A DNA stretch of 64,000 nt from Sphingobium sp. MI1205. Its GTDB lineage: Bacteria; Pseudomonadota; Alphaproteobacteria; Sphingomonadales; Sphingomonadaceae. The stretch spans positions 3,229,501 to 3,293,500 of the forward strand of contig NZ_CP005188.1 in the NCBI RefSeq assembly GCF_001563285.1. Direction: 5' to 3'. This document shows positions 16,832-26,062 of the stretch, piece after piece. Position 1 is the first letter of the stretch. Each line of letters opens with the position of its first letter. The translations under genes were made by a program, and so were the position numbers. The notes below the pieces were generated by a model. It was not told the DNA's origin and did not search any database. It saw only the letters and a list, made by a program, of their open reading frames with translations.

Positions 16832-18862
16832 ATGATCGCGGAAGGGGATATTTGCTGGACACCGTCGCCCGCCATGATCGAGGCGAGCCGCATGCAGCAC
16901 TTAATGCGATATCTGGAACGGCAAAAAGGGCTGAAGTTCGACGGCTATGAAGCACTCTGGCGCTGGTCGGTCGATGATCCTGCCGCGTTCTGGGCCGCGC
17001 TGTGGGACTATTTCGAGATCCTGAGCGATGAACCCTATGATGCGGTGATGAGCGGCCCGGATATGATTTCCACCCGCTGGTTCGCTGGCGCGAAGATCAA
17101 TTATGCCGAGCATGTTTTGCGGTACGAGGTCGAAGCGAAGCCGGATGAGGTCGCACTGCACCACAGCAGCGAGATTCGCCCTTACAGTGTCACGTCCTGG
17201 ACCGAACTTGGCGATGCGGTGCGGGCACTTGCAACGCAGCTGAGGGCTTACGGCATCGAGCCTGGCGACCGGGTGGGGTCTTACATGCCCAATGTGCCGG
17301 AAACCGCGATCGCAATGCTTGCGGTCACCGCGATCGGGGCGATCTGGTCGTCGGCCGCGCCCGAGTTCGGGGTCAAGACGGTCGTCGATCGCTTCGCGCA
17401 GATCGAGCCCAAGCTTCTTTTTGCCGCAGATGGCTACAGCTTCGCAGGCAGGAAATTCGATCGCCGCACCGAGATCGCCGAAATTGCCGGGCAGCTTCCC
17501 AGCCTCGAACGGATCGTCTGGTTACCCTATCTCGGACAGGATGTTCCCGACGACATCGGGATCGAAACTCTCCTCTGGGAAGAGATGATCGCAAAGCAAG
17601 GACCGGCGCGCGGCGATTTCAGGTTTGAGCGTGTTGCCTGCGATCATCCGCTCTGGGTTCTCTTTTCATCCGGCACTACGGGTTTGCCCAAGGCGATCGT
17701 GCACAGTCACGTCGGAATGGTGCTCGACCAATCCAAACAGATGCGCCTTCATTTCGATCTGAAGCCGGGCCAGTCGATGTTTTTCTACACGACGACCGGC
17801 TGGATGATGTGGAACGCAGTGATGAGCGCGCTGCTCGCGGGCGCTGCCGCCATCCTGTATGATGGAAGCCCGACCTGGCCAAATCTGAACAAGCTGTGGG
17901 AAATTGCGGAACAGTCCGGCGCAACGACGTTCGGCGCCAGCCCGACTCTTGTGAAGATGATGGACGACGCGAAGATGCGCCCGGCTGAAGATCACGATCT
18001 TTCGCGTCTCGACAAGATCGTCCTGGGCGGAGCGCCATCGACACCGGCCACGTTCGAATGGCTCTACGCCAATGTGAAGCCCGACATGTGGATCATCAAC
18101 ACGTCCGGCGGCACCGATCTGTGCGGCGGCCTGCTCGGGTCGGTGCCAAGCAGGGCCGTTCGCGCCGCTGAGATGCAGGGCAGACTGCTGGGCATCGCGG
18201 TGGAAGCCTGGGACGACGCCGGAAAGCCGCTGGTCGGTCAGGTCGGTGAACTGGTCGTCACCAAGCCATTTCCTTCGCAGCCCCTCTTCTTCTGGGGCGA
18301 TGAAGGAAATGCCCGATATTACGACACTTATTTCAGTACCTATCCGAACATATGGCGTCATGGCGATTTCGTGAAAATCACGTCGGATGGTGGTTGCTAC
18401 GTTTATGGTCGCGCCGATGCAACGCTGAATAGGTTCGGCGTCAGGATCGGGACATCGGAAATCTATGGCGCGTTGGTCGGAATCGACTGCATCGTCGACA
18501 GTGTGATCATCTGTTGCGAAACGGCGGACGGCGGCTTTTTCATGCCGTTGTTTGTCGAGCTACACGATGGGGACACGCTCGATGAACCTCTCATCGACGA
18601 CATCAAGCGTCGGCTGAAGGAGCAGGCGAGCCCGCGACATGTGCCGGACGTGGTCCTGCAGGTTCCCAAGGTGCCCTACACCTTGACCGGCAAGAAAATG
18701 GAAGTGCCGCTGCGCAAGCTGCTGATGGGCGCCCCCATCGGCAAAGTCGCCACCGCAGACGCGATGGCCGATCCGCGCGCGCTGGACTGGTACGCGGCAT
18801 TTGCCGACCGGCCGGAGATACGGGCGCGCTTTCTGCAAAGCCAGACGGAATCGGCGGCGTGA
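16832..18862 (+). CDS. Acetoacetate--CoA ligase-like acyl-CoA synthetase
   Basis: This 676-residue AMP-forming ligase has the size and layout of acetoacetyl-CoA synthetases. The ATP-binding loop is LFSSGTTGLPKAIVHSH near residue 275. TGWMMWNAVMSALLAGA, INTSGGTDLCGG (adenylate-binding) and WRHGDFVKITSDGG follow, and PYTLTGKKMEVPLRK near the end provides the catalytic Lys of motif A10. It forms acyl-CoA from acid, ATP and CoA. It could activate a beta-keto acid released by a C-C hydrolase and pass it to the thiolase encoded at 29357. The gene starts three bases after the SnoaL stop, so it is in the same operon. Confidence 0.88.
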   Translation: MIAEGDICWTPSPAMIEASRMQHLMRYLERQKGLKFDGYEALWRWSVDDPAAFWAALWDYFEILSDEPYDAVMSGPDMISTRWFAGAKINYAEHVLRYEVEAKPDEVALHHSSEIRPYSVTSWTELGDAVRALATQLRAYGIEPGDRVGSYMPNVPETAIAMLAVTAIGAIWSSAAPEFGVKTVVDRFAQIEPKLLFAADGYSFAGRKFDRRTEIAEIAGQLPSLERIVWLPYLGQDVPDDIGIETLLWEEMIAKQGPARGDFRFERVACDHPLWVLFSSGTTGLPKAIVHSHVGMVLDQSKQMRLHFDLKPGQSMFFYTTTGWMMWNAVMSALLAGAAAILYDGSPTWPNLNKLWEIAEQSGATTFGASPTLVKMMDDAKMRPAEDHDLSRLDKIVLGGAPSTPATFEWLYANVKPDMWIINTSGGTDLCGGLLGSVPSRAVRAAEMQGRLLGIAVEAWDDAGKPLVGQVGELVVTKPFPSQPLFFWGDEGNARYYDTYFSTYPNIWRHGDFVKITSDGGCYVYGRADATLNRFGVRIGTSEIYGALVGIDCIVDSVIICCETADGGFFMPLFVELHDGDTLDEPLIDDIKRRLKEQASPRHVPDVVLQVPKVPYTLTGKKMEVPLRKLLMGAPIGKVATADAMADPRALDWYAAFADRPEIRARFLQSQTESAA

Positions 18863-18911
18863 CCATCGCACCCGCTCTACGCAGCCGCACCAGCGAAGAA
18901 AGATCAAACAG

Positions 18912-19739
18912 TTGAAGCCTCTTCAAAACAAGGTTGCGCTGATATCGGGATCCGGGCGTGGTATCGGAAAGGCCATTGCGCTCAAGCTTGCGGGCGCAGG
19001 CGCGCACGTCGTCGTCAACGATTTGGACCCGGACGTTGCGCAGCAGACAGCCGACGAGATCACCGCGCTAGGCTCGAAAATGGCGATCCATGTCGGCGAT
19101 GTCACCGATCCCGATTTCGGCGACGGTTTCATAGGCGCCGCGATGGATGCATTCGGCACGATCGACATCATCGTCAATAACGCGGGCTATGCCTGGGATA
19201 GCGTCATCCAAAAAACCGGCGATGACCAATGGGCTGCAATGCTCGATGTGCACCTTACGGCGCCGTTTCGCATACTCAGAGCCGCTCAGCCGATACTGGC
19301 AAACCTAGCCAAGAGCGAGATTGCGGAGTCGGGGCGTGCCACGTCCAGACGGGTCATCAACATTTCCTCGGTGGCTGGCCTGGGCGGCAATCCGGGTCAG
19401 ATCGGCTACGCCGCGGGCAAGGCAGGCATCGTCGGCCTTACCAAAACGCTCATGAAGGAATGGGGGCGCTACAACATAACCGTGAATGCCGTCGCCTTTG
19501 GCGCGATCACGACGCGCATGACGGCGGGTGAGGCGCAAGGTTCGACGATCTCCATCAAGGGCAGAGATATCAAGGCCGGGGTCAGTCCGGAAATACTGGA
19601 AGCGATGGAACGCGGCATTCCGCTGGGACGTGCAGGTTCGCCGGAGGAAGCGGCTGGCGCTGTGTATCTACTCTGCCTTCCGGAGGCCAGCTACATCACT
19701 GGAGAGGTGATCGTCGCTGGCGGTGGGTGGACCCTGTAA
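18912..19739 (+). CDS. SDR / 3-oxoacyl reductase-like protein
   Basis: This 275-residue SDR has SGSGRGIG near residue 11, NNAGYAWDS, Ser of NISSVAGLGG, and YAAGKAG with Tyr/Lys. An insertion relative to classical FabG occurs after TTRMTAGEAQG (ISIKGRDIKAGVSPEILEAM), as in some multifunctional beta-oxidation-type SDRs. I chose TTG 18912 as start because GAAGAAAG lies before it and homologous SDRs begin about here; upstream codons overlap the ligase end. It follows the acyl-CoA ligase, so oxidation or reduction of a CoA-linked hydroxy/keto acid is plausible. Confidence 0.84.
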   Translation: MKPLQNKVALISGSGRGIGKAIALKLAGAGAHVVVNDLDPDVAQQTADEITALGSKMAIHVGDVTDPDFGDGFIGAAMDAFGTIDIIVNNAGYAWDSVIQKTGDDQWAAMLDVHLTAPFRILRAAQPILANLAKSEIAESGRATSRRVINISSVAGLGGNPGQIGYAAGKAGIVGLTKTLMKEWGRYNITVNAVAFGAITTRMTAGEAQGSTISIKGRDIKAGVSPEILEAMERGIPLGRAGSPEEAAGAVYLLCLPEASYITGEVIVAGGGWTL

Positions 19740-19763
19740 GATCTGAATCGAGGAGTGGGTAGG

Positions 19764-19832
19764 ATGTCGGACAAGGTTGAAAGCGGAATTGATAACTGGC
19801 TCGAACGGGCAATTTCGGCGGAGATGAACTGA
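19764..19832 (+). CDS. Possible 22-residue leader peptide or small protein
   Basis: A short ORF (MSDKVESGIDNWLERAISAE then MN) sits behind a good ribosome site (GAGGAGTGGGTAGG). It ends in TGA overlapping the ATG of the FAH gene (TGATG at 19830-19834). The peptide is acidic and potentially amphipathic. It could be a translational-coupling leader for the hydrolase, a small subunit, or chance. No family is recognised. Confidence 0.35.
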   Translation: MSDKVESGIDNWLERAISAEMN

Positions 19833-20683
19833 TGAAGCTCCTCCGTTTTTCAATAGATGGCACGGCGCCGAGGCTCGGCCTGTATGAAGGAGACGCCATC
19901 ACCGACCTTTCATCGCGTATTGCTGGCCTGGACGACCGGATGGAACAGCTGATCGAGCGCTGGGACGAATATCGCGTGGCCTGCGATCCGCTTCGTGGCG
20001 TGGCCGACTACCATCTTTCGGACGTTCGGCTGACCGCCCCGATCGCGCGCCCCGGAAAGATCTTTGGCATCGGCCTCAACTATGCTGACCATATCGCCGA
20101 AGCTGGCATGGAATTGCCGACGCACCAGACCTGGTTTTCCAAGGCCTCGACTGCGGTAAACGGCCCATTTGACGACGTAGAACTGCCGAAAGTCTCAAGC
20201 GCCCTGGATTACGAGGCGGAACTGGTTTTCGTGATCGGCAGGCGTTGTCGCCATGTATCGCAGGAACAGGCAGCAACGGTAATTTTCGGCTATGCGGTCG
20301 GCAACGACGTCAGCGTGCGCGACTGGCAATTGCGGACCTCGCAGTTCATTCTCGGCAAGTCGTTCGACACGCATGCGCCGTTCGGACCGTGGATCGTCAC
20401 CGCGGACGAGGTCGATCCGGCGAACCTCGGCATACGCAGCTTCGTAAATGGCGAGCTGCGACAAAACTCGAACACGAAGCACCTCATTTTCGACTGCGCG
20501 GCACAAGTGGCGGAACTCAGCCAGGTGATGACACTCGAGCCGGGCGACATAATCTATACCGGCACGCCGGGCGGTGTCGGCGGCGCGATGACCCCGCCCT
20601 GTTTTTTGAAGGCCGGAGACCGGGTGAGGGTCGAGATCGATCATCTAGGACACATCGAAAATTCGATTCAGCCCGAAGTGTGA
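19832..20683 (+). CDS. Fumarylacetoacetate hydrolase family protein (short type)
   Basis: This 283-residue FAH-fold enzyme is of the ureidoglycolate lyase/acylpyruvate hydrolase subgroup. The core begins IFGIGLNYADHIAEAG. Metal ligands are visible in YEAELVFVIG (E-x-E) and GNDVSVRDWQ (Asp). THAPFGPWIVTADEV and IIYTGTPGGVGGAM are typical of the active-site loops. It probably hydrolyses a 2,4-dioxo acid to pyruvate plus an acid, or decarboxylates an oxo acid. It is in the operon 14658-24762 and may be translationally coupled to the preceding 22-codon ORF. It differs from the longer FAH protein at 10977. Confidence 0.89.
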   Translation: MKLLRFSIDGTAPRLGLYEGDAITDLSSRIAGLDDRMEQLIERWDEYRVACDPLRGVADYHLSDVRLTAPIARPGKIFGIGLNYADHIAEAGMELPTHQTWFSKASTAVNGPFDDVELPKVSSALDYEAELVFVIGRRCRHVSQEQAATVIFGYAVGNDVSVRDWQLRTSQFILGKSFDTHAPFGPWIVTADEVDPANLGIRSFVNGELRQNSNTKHLIFDCAAQVAELSQVMTLEPGDIIYTGTPGGVGGAMTPPCFLKAGDRVRVEIDHLGHIENSIQPEV

Positions 20684-20783
20684 GCAGGCATTGGCCGTAA
20701 ACACGCCGGGCATTCACAAGCCTCCGACTGACCACTCTCCATAATTTTAGCGGCACGCCCATTGTCGCCAAGCGAGGTTTACC

Positions 20784-21827
20784 ATGCGTGCGATCATAAT
20801 CGATCCAGACAATGAGAACCGATACTGCCTTGTCGACAGGCCGCAACCGGAACCCGGACCCGGTGAAGTTCGCCTGTCGATGCGGGCTGCGAGCCTGAAT
20901 TTCCGTGATCTGATCGTACGGAACCATCCGGTTGGCCCGTTCTTCGGTGATGCCAGAGGTCGTATAGCGCTCTCTGATGGCGTCGGTGTGGTCAACGCCG
21001 TGGGAGCAGGTGTCGATCCTGCGCTGATGGGACAACGGGTTGTGCCGTCGTTCTTTCCGGACTGGCTGGAGGGTAAACCCACGGCGAAGACGGTTGGCCG
21101 CAATCTTGGAGGATCAATCGACGGCGTTTTGGCCGAAACGATTGTGATCCCGGCACAATCCGTGGTTCCCGTACCGCAGCATCTTTCGGATGTCGAAGCG
21201 GCCACCTTGCCCTGCGCCGGCGTTACCGCCTGGGCCGCGCTTGTTCTGTACGGGCAGGCTCGGGCCGGTCAGACTATTCTTGTGCAGGGCACCGGAGGAG
21301 TCTCAATCTTCGCATTGCAGATCGCGAAAATCCTCGGCCTGCACGCGATCCTCATCTCGTCCAGCGATGAAAAACTGGACCGTGCGAAAGCGATGGGGGC
21401 GGACGCGTTGATCAACTACAAGAGGACCCCCGATTGGTCCTCGACGGTCCGAGAGATCACAGGGGGCCTTGGGGTCGATCACCTTATCGAGGTCGCCGGC
21501 GAGGCGACGATGCTGCAGTCGCTACAATCTATGGCGCTTGGCGGAAATATTTCGCTTGTCGGTGTCTTGACCGGCTTTGGCGGACAGCTTGATGGAATGG
21601 CTCTTCGGGGAAGGACGCTGCACCTCCATACCGTCGAGGTCGAATCCGTCGCGACCCTCCAGCAGTTCGTGCAGTTCGTAACGGATCATGAACTCCGTCC
21701 GGTGGTCGATCGGAGCTATGACATTGCCGATGCCAATATGGCGCTCGATGCGCTCGCGACGGGCAGTCACTTTGGAAAGATCGCCCTGACCATAGCGCCG
21801 CAATCCGATGCTGTAACGGACGGTTGA
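20784..21827 (+). CDS. Zinc-free medium-chain dehydrogenase/quinone reductase-like protein
   Basis: This 347-residue MDR-superfamily oxidoreductase has an N-terminal GroES-like domain (GPGEVRLSMRAASLNFRDL) and a Rossmann domain with QGTGGVSIFALQIAKI near residue 170. Residues that bind catalytic and structural zinc in alcohol dehydrogenases are absent: NFRDL replaces the Cys region and no four-Cys lobe is present. It therefore resembles quinone oxidoreductase/enoyl reductase-type MDRs. It probably reduces a C=C bond or ketone with NAD(P)H. It has GAGG at the ribosome site and lies about 100 bases after the FAH gene on the same strand. Confidence 0.87.
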   Translation: MRAIIIDPDNENRYCLVDRPQPEPGPGEVRLSMRAASLNFRDLIVRNHPVGPFFGDARGRIALSDGVGVVNAVGAGVDPALMGQRVVPSFFPDWLEGKPTAKTVGRNLGGSIDGVLAETIVIPAQSVVPVPQHLSDVEAATLPCAGVTAWAALVLYGQARAGQTILVQGTGGVSIFALQIAKILGLHAILISSSDEKLDRAKAMGADALINYKRTPDWSSTVREITGGLGVDHLIEVAGEATMLQSLQSMALGGNISLVGVLTGFGGQLDGMALRGRTLHLHTVEVESVATLQQFVQFVTDHELRPVVDRSYDIADANMALDALATGSHFGKIALTIAPQSDAVTDG

Positions 21828-21911
21828 GGCGGGAACAAAAGTACTTCCTGCGCACGTCCTGATCCACGGCGCGGGCGAAAATAACCATAACCACAAATAT
21901 GGGAGAGGCGC

Positions 21912-22310
21912 ATGTCCCTGTCTGACAATAAAGCTCTGGTCGAACGCTTCTTTTCAGCCGCTGGTGCCGGCAAGTTCGATTTGCTCCACGACGATGTGAC
22001 CTTTTTCGTCGCCGGGGATATGGAAGGCTGCGGTCTCCTCGACCATGAAGGCATCACAAAGCTCTACACCATTCTGACGAGAGATGCGGCCGGCGAGTTC
22101 CGGATTACACCGACGCATATGATCGCCGAGGGCAATTTCGTCGCGGTTGAGGCCGTAGGACACCTGGAACTGACGAATGGGCGGATTTACAACAACCACT
22201 ATCACATCGTCTTTGAGGTCGATGAGGGCAAGATCCGGCGCATTCGCGAGTATAGCGACACCGATCATCTTCGCCGGACCTACGACCTGACCGGTTCGGC
22301 AACGCGATGA
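21912..22310 (+). CDS. SnoaL-like (NTF2-fold) protein
   Basis: This 132-residue NTF2-fold protein opens with NKALVERFFSAAGAGKFDLLHDDVTFFVAGD, followed by VAVEAVGHLELTNGRIYNNHYHIVFEVDEGKI and IREYSDTDHL, the usual SnoaL/ketosteroid-isomerase-like pattern. Such proteins are isomerases, hydrolases or dehydratases of cyclic compounds. Good ribosome site (GGGAGAGGCGC). It overlaps the next SDR gene by ATGA (22307-22310), so it is co-translated with it. It is related in fold but not closely in sequence to 16385-16828. Confidence 0.84.
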   Translation: MSLSDNKALVERFFSAAGAGKFDLLHDDVTFFVAGDMEGCGLLDHEGITKLYTILTRDAAGEFRITPTHMIAEGNFVAVEAVGHLELTNGRIYNNHYHIVFEVDEGKIRRIREYSDTDHLRRTYDLTGSATR

Positions 22311-23050
22311 GACTTAGGGGAAAAGTTGCCATCGTCACCGGTGGCGCTTCGGGCATCGGCGCGGCGACGGCGCGACTGTTCGCGCGGGAGGGTGCGTTCG
22401 TCATTTGCACCGATATTGCCGAACCTTCCGATGCCGGGCTGGGTAAGGAAACTGGCGCGACAGTTTTTCTCGAGCATGATGTGACCAGCCGGTCGGACTG
22501 GCTGCGAATAATCGCCGAAGCGGAGGCCAGGTGCGGCCCCGTGTCCATTCTCGTCAACAATGCCGGTATCGTCGGCGACAGCACCGCCGTTCAGGATTGC
22601 AGCGAAATGGCCTACCGCCGCGTCATCGAAGTGAACCAGGTCGGAACATATCTGGGCATGCACCTCGTTTGCCCGTCCATGCTCAAGGCCGGCGGTGGCG
22701 CCATCGTCAACATGTCCTCGGCTGCCGGATTGGTCGGAGCGCCAAACACCTTTGCCTATGTCGCGTCGAAGTTCGCGGTGGCGGGCATGACCAAGGCGGC
22801 TGCACTCGACCTCGGCCGATTCAATATCCGCGTCAATTCGGTCCACCCCGGCATGATCGAGACGCCGATGACGCAGAGCGCCCCCGAGCCGGTTCGTTCC
22901 GGTTTCGAGGAAGTCGCCAAATCGATGCCGCTCGGGCGACTGGGCCAAGCTGAGGAGATCGCAGAACTCTGCCTGTTCCTGGCATCGGACGCGGCCTCTT
23001 TCTGTACCGGTGGAGGCTATCTTGCAGATGGAGGGCTGACCGCAACCTAG
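22307..23050 (+). CDS. SDR resembling 3-alpha/20-beta-hydroxysteroid dehydrogenase
   Basis: This 247-residue classical SDR has TGGASGIG near residue 11, NNAGIVGDS, Ser in NMSSAAGLVG, YVASK with Tyr/Lys, and FCTGGGYLADGG near the end. It shares VNQVGTYLGM, SMLKAGGGAIVN and RVNSVHPGM with the SDR at 7451, and both resemble hydroxysteroid dehydrogenases. A cyclic secondary alcohol is therefore a plausible substrate. It is coupled by ATGA overlap to the SnoaL-like gene. Confidence 0.89.
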   Translation: MRLRGKVAIVTGGASGIGAATARLFAREGAFVICTDIAEPSDAGLGKETGATVFLEHDVTSRSDWLRIIAEAEARCGPVSILVNNAGIVGDSTAVQDCSEMAYRRVIEVNQVGTYLGMHLVCPSMLKAGGGAIVNMSSAAGLVGAPNTFAYVASKFAVAGMTKAAALDLGRFNIRVNSVHPGMIETPMTQSAPEPVRSGFEEVAKSMPLGRLGQAEEIAELCLFLASDAASFCTGGGYLADGGLTAT

Positions 23051-23113
23051 CAGGTTTCGACGGAGCGCGATGAACGAGAACCGACGACAACATTACGGCG
23101 CAGAGGAACTCCA

Positions 23114-23870
23114 ATGGATGGGTTGAAAGGGAGGGTGCACGTGATCACCGGTGGCTATGGCGGCATTGCCCTGGCCATAGCGGAAAGGTTGGCGCTTGCC
23201 GGCGGTATCGTGGTGCTGACGGGGCGCGACGTGGAAAAAGGAAAAGCCGCCGCCAACGCTCTTGACCGCAGCGACCGCAGCCCGCGTGATGTTCTACGCA
23301 ATGGACGTCAGTGACTCCGCCAGCGTCGTTGCGACGAGCAATGCCATCGAAGCGGAGATCGGACCCGTTCATGGCCTCGTCGTCAACGCGGCATATGCGT
23401 TCTTCTCGCCTTCAATCGCGCACAATGAGGAGGAGTGGCGACGGGTCATTGACGTCAATCTCAACGGCGCATTTCTCTGTGTAAGGGCGTTTGGGCAGCC
23501 GATGCTCGAACGGGGCGGAAGCGTCGTCCTCATTTCATCGATCGCAGCACGAACTTCGGTCGGCCCGCACCTGGCCTACAGCGCTTCCAAGGTAGCGCTC
23601 TCGCACATGGCGGCTGTTCTCGGGGTGGAATGGGCCGAACACGGTGTTCGCGTCAATGCATTGGAGCCTGGCTACACCGCCACCTCGGCTATCGAACATC
23701 TGAAAGAGGATGCCCCGGAAGTCGCTTCAAGTATCGAAAACACTATCCCGATCAAGCGCTTCCTTCGGCCAGACGAAATCGCAAGTCCCACCTGTTTTCT
23801 CCTGTCCGATTGGGCGTCGGGGATGACCGGATCAGTCGTGATCGCGGATGGAGGCATGTCGGCCAAATGA
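23114..23870 (+). pseudogene. SDR gene with a frameshift near 23260
   Basis: The N-terminal part (MDGLKGRVHVITGGYGGIA) runs in one frame from ATG 23114 to a stop at 23314. From about 23262 the remainder (ARVMFYAMDVSDSASV, NAAYAFFSP, LISSIAARTS, YSASKVALS, DWASGMTGSVVIADGG) continues in the +1 frame to 23870. Together they make one complete SDR of about 250 residues with cofactor loop, Ser and Tyr/Lys. A single extra base around GCTCTTGACC explains the break. It is either a true pseudogene or a sequencing/assembly error. The ribosome site GAGGAA before 23114 is intact. Confidence 0.82.
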
Positions 23871-23908
23871 ACGGAGTGCATTTCGGGCACAAGCGGGCAC
23901 GAACCGCG

Positions 23909-23959
23909 AGCTATGTGACCGGCGTGGTCCTGCCAGTCGACGGCGGGGTCTGCCTGGTC
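23909..23959 (+). pseudogene. Remnant of an SDR C-terminus
   Basis: A 17-codon frame reads SYVTGVVLPVDGGVCLV, matching the C-terminal signature of classical SDRs and closely resembling the end of the next gene (SYVTGAILPVDGG). No SDR body precedes it in that frame; the preceding SDR has already ended at 23870. It looks like the tail of a deleted or recombined tandem SDR copy. Confidence 0.65.
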
Positions 23960-24021
23960 TGCCCCCGATTTCAAAGGTGCCCGATAGCCTTGTGAAAATA
24001 CTGTTTGAAACAGGAGAGTAT

Positions 24022-24762
24022 ATGCACGGCAAGGTTGCAATCGTGACGGGCGGCGTCAGTGGAATGGGTGAGGCGATCACGCTTCGGCTCTTGAAAGAGG
24101 GCGCAACGGTCCTCGCCCTCGACATCAACTCCGAGGCGGTCGCCGCCTTCGCGGAAAAGCACCGCTCTCCCCGCCTTTTGGTACAGGTGGCCGACATCTC
24201 GGACCCAGCCACTGCTCCGGTTTCTGTCACCCGCTGCCTGGACGAGGCGGGGCGCCTGGACTTTCTGGTCAACGCCGCGGGCGTGCCAGGACAAATCAGT
24301 CTGCTGCACGAAGCTTCCGAGCCTGACTTCGACCAGGTGCTTGCGGTCAATCTCAAAGGCGGCTTCCTTATGTATAAGGCAGTCGCCGCTCATCTGATCG
24401 AGCAGGCGCAATCAGGCTCGATCGTGAACATCGCCTCGACCGCTGGAATACGTCCCTGGCCGACCGCCGGCATCTATTCGGCCTCCAAACATGGCATCGT
24501 CGGCCTGACGGTGACGGCCGCGCTGGAAGTCGCGGCGCACGGCATCAGGGTCAATGCGATCTGTCCGGGGATCATCGATACACCGATGTACAGGCGAAAC
24601 ACGAACGCCAACATCGTGGCCGTGGCGGAACAGCGCATCCCACTGGGAAAGGTAGGCAACGCAACCGCCATCGCCGATGCGGCATTGTGGTTGCTGGGTC
24701 CAGAAGCGAGCTATGTGACGGGTGCCATCCTGCCGGTTGATGGCGGCCTCGCCCTGACATAG
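24022..24762 (+). CDS. Short-chain dehydrogenase/reductase
   Basis: This 246-residue classical SDR has TGGVSGMG near residue 10, NAAGVPGQ, Ser in NIASTAGIRP, YSASKHG with Tyr/Lys, and SYVTGAILPVDGG. Start at ATG 24022 behind CAGGAGAG; upstream in-frame codons lie over the SDR remnant. It is clearly paralogous to the SDR at 35425 (shared FLVN-AG, VNLKG, NIASTAGIRP, ASKHG, TAALEVAA-GIRVNAICPG). It is the last gene of the long plus-strand operon and converges on the AMACR-type gene. Confidence 0.89.
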   Translation: MHGKVAIVTGGVSGMGEAITLRLLKEGATVLALDINSEAVAAFAEKHRSPRLLVQVADISDPATAPVSVTRCLDEAGRLDFLVNAAGVPGQISLLHEASEPDFDQVLAVNLKGGFLMYKAVAAHLIEQAQSGSIVNIASTAGIRPWPTAGIYSASKHGIVGLTVTAALEVAAHGIRVNAICPGIIDTPMYRRNTNANIVAVAEQRIPLGKVGNATAIADAALWLLGPEASYVTGAILPVDGGLALT

Positions 24763-24769
24763 TTTTCTT

Positions 24770-25921
24770 TCATCTCATATCGTCAGCGATAGCGCCTGCG
24801 TCACGAAAACAGGCAATCTGGCCATCATCGAACCCCAGGTCGTCAAGAATGTCGAACGTGTCGCCACCCACTATGGGGATGGCCCCCGGGCTGCTGCTGC
24901 TGCGACTGAAACGCGGGCAGGTCACGGGCTGTGACACGCCGCCGATCTCGTCAAAAAGTTTCCGGCTGCGAAGGTGGTGATGGTCGCGCGCCTCATCCAT
25001 TGTCAGAACGGGCGTGACGCAACAATCGCTGTTTGCCAGCAGGTCGCTCCATTCGTCCTGCGTCCGCGATTTGAATATCGAAGTCATGGCCGCGCGAATC
25101 TCCGGCCAGCGCGACCTGTCTAGTTGGCTGGCGACCAGATCGGGGGCCAGCCCGATCTTCTCGCCCAACTGACGGAAAAACTTTGGCTCGATCGTTGCAA
25201 CGGCCATGAACCGGTTGTCTATGGTTTCATACGTGTCGTAAAAAGGCGCGCCACCGTCGAGATAGTTGTCACCGCGCTCCAGTCCCCAGGCACCTGCGGC
25301 GCGGAGGCCGTAAAAGACCGACATCAGCGAAACCGCGCCATCCACGATCGCGGCATCCACGACTTGGCCCTGCCCAGAACTGGCCCGTTCCACCAGCGCC
25401 GCCAGCACCCCCGTCACCAGATAGAGCGATCCCGCAGCATAGTCGCCGACGAGATTGAGCGGCGGAAGCGGCTTGCCGCCCTTAGGGCCGATTGCCTCAA
25501 GCGCGCCAGATAAAGAGATGTAATTGAGGTCATGCCCCGCCACCCTGGCCATAGGGCCTGTCTGCCCATAGCCGGTCACGCGTCCGTAAATGATCCGCGG
25601 GTGCCGCGCGAGCACTTCGTCAGGGCCGTATCCCAGGCGTTCCATCACGCCCGGCCGGAAGCCTTCGATCAGGATATCGGCCCGCTCCAGCAGGCGGAAC
25701 ACGACCTCGCTGCTCTGCTGTTTCGACAGATCGAGCGCGATAGACCGCCGTCCACGGGCATGGATGTCGAAACGCGTATCGAAGGGAACGCCGAGATTAC
25801 TTGGTTCCAGCCGATCGATGCGGATGATCGTCGCACCCAGATCCGCCAAAAGCATGCCCGCCATCGGCCCTGGCCCGACACCCGCGAACTCGACGACATG
25901 GACGCCTGCCAGTGGTCCCAT
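24770..25921 (-). CDS. CaiB/BaiF family CoA enzyme, alpha-methylacyl-CoA racemase type
   Basis: This 383-residue family III CoA-transferase-fold protein has the residues of alpha-methylacyl-CoA racemases: Arg89 in EGFRPGVMERLGYGP, His130 in GHDLNYISLSGAL, and Asp160 in VGDYAAGSLYL. The 30-residue spacing between His and Asp matches the catalytic pair of the mycobacterial racemase. Such enzymes epimerize (2R)- to (2S)-methylacyl-CoA so that methyl-branched chains can enter beta-oxidation. CoA transfer cannot be excluded. It lies on the same strand as, and 141 bases downstream of, the acyl-CoA dehydrogenase gene. That gap contains an 8-bp inverted repeat TGCGGACC/GGTCCGCA. Confidence 0.86.
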   Translation of the reverse strand: MGPLAGVHVVEFAGVGPGPMAGMLLADLGATIIRIDRLEPSNLGVPFDTRFDIHARGRRSIALDLSKQQSSEVVFRLLERADILIEGFRPGVMERLGYGPDEVLARHPRIIYGRVTGYGQTGPMARVAGHDLNYISLSGALEAIGPKGGKPLPPLNLVGDYAAGSLYLVTGVLAALVERASSGQGQVVDAAIVDGAVSLMSVFYGLRAAGAWGLERGDNYLDGGAPFYDTYETIDNRFMAVATIEPKFFRQLGEKIGLAPDLVASQLDRSRWPEIRAAMTSIFKSRTQDEWSDLLANSDCCVTPVLTMDEARDHHHLRSRKLFDEIGGVSQPVTCPRFSRSSSSPGAIPIVGGDTFDILDDLGFDDGQIACFRDAGAIADDMR

Positions 25922-26062
25922 AACCTTCTCCCATTGCGTGTGTAGCTCGGAACCAACGCGTGCGGTGACCGCGGGTCGACCGGTTATCGTCCCCGAACTA
26001 GCTATTCTGTTCTGCGGACCGACCAGCGACTATCGACTGAGCGAGGACCGGTCCGCACCGGT

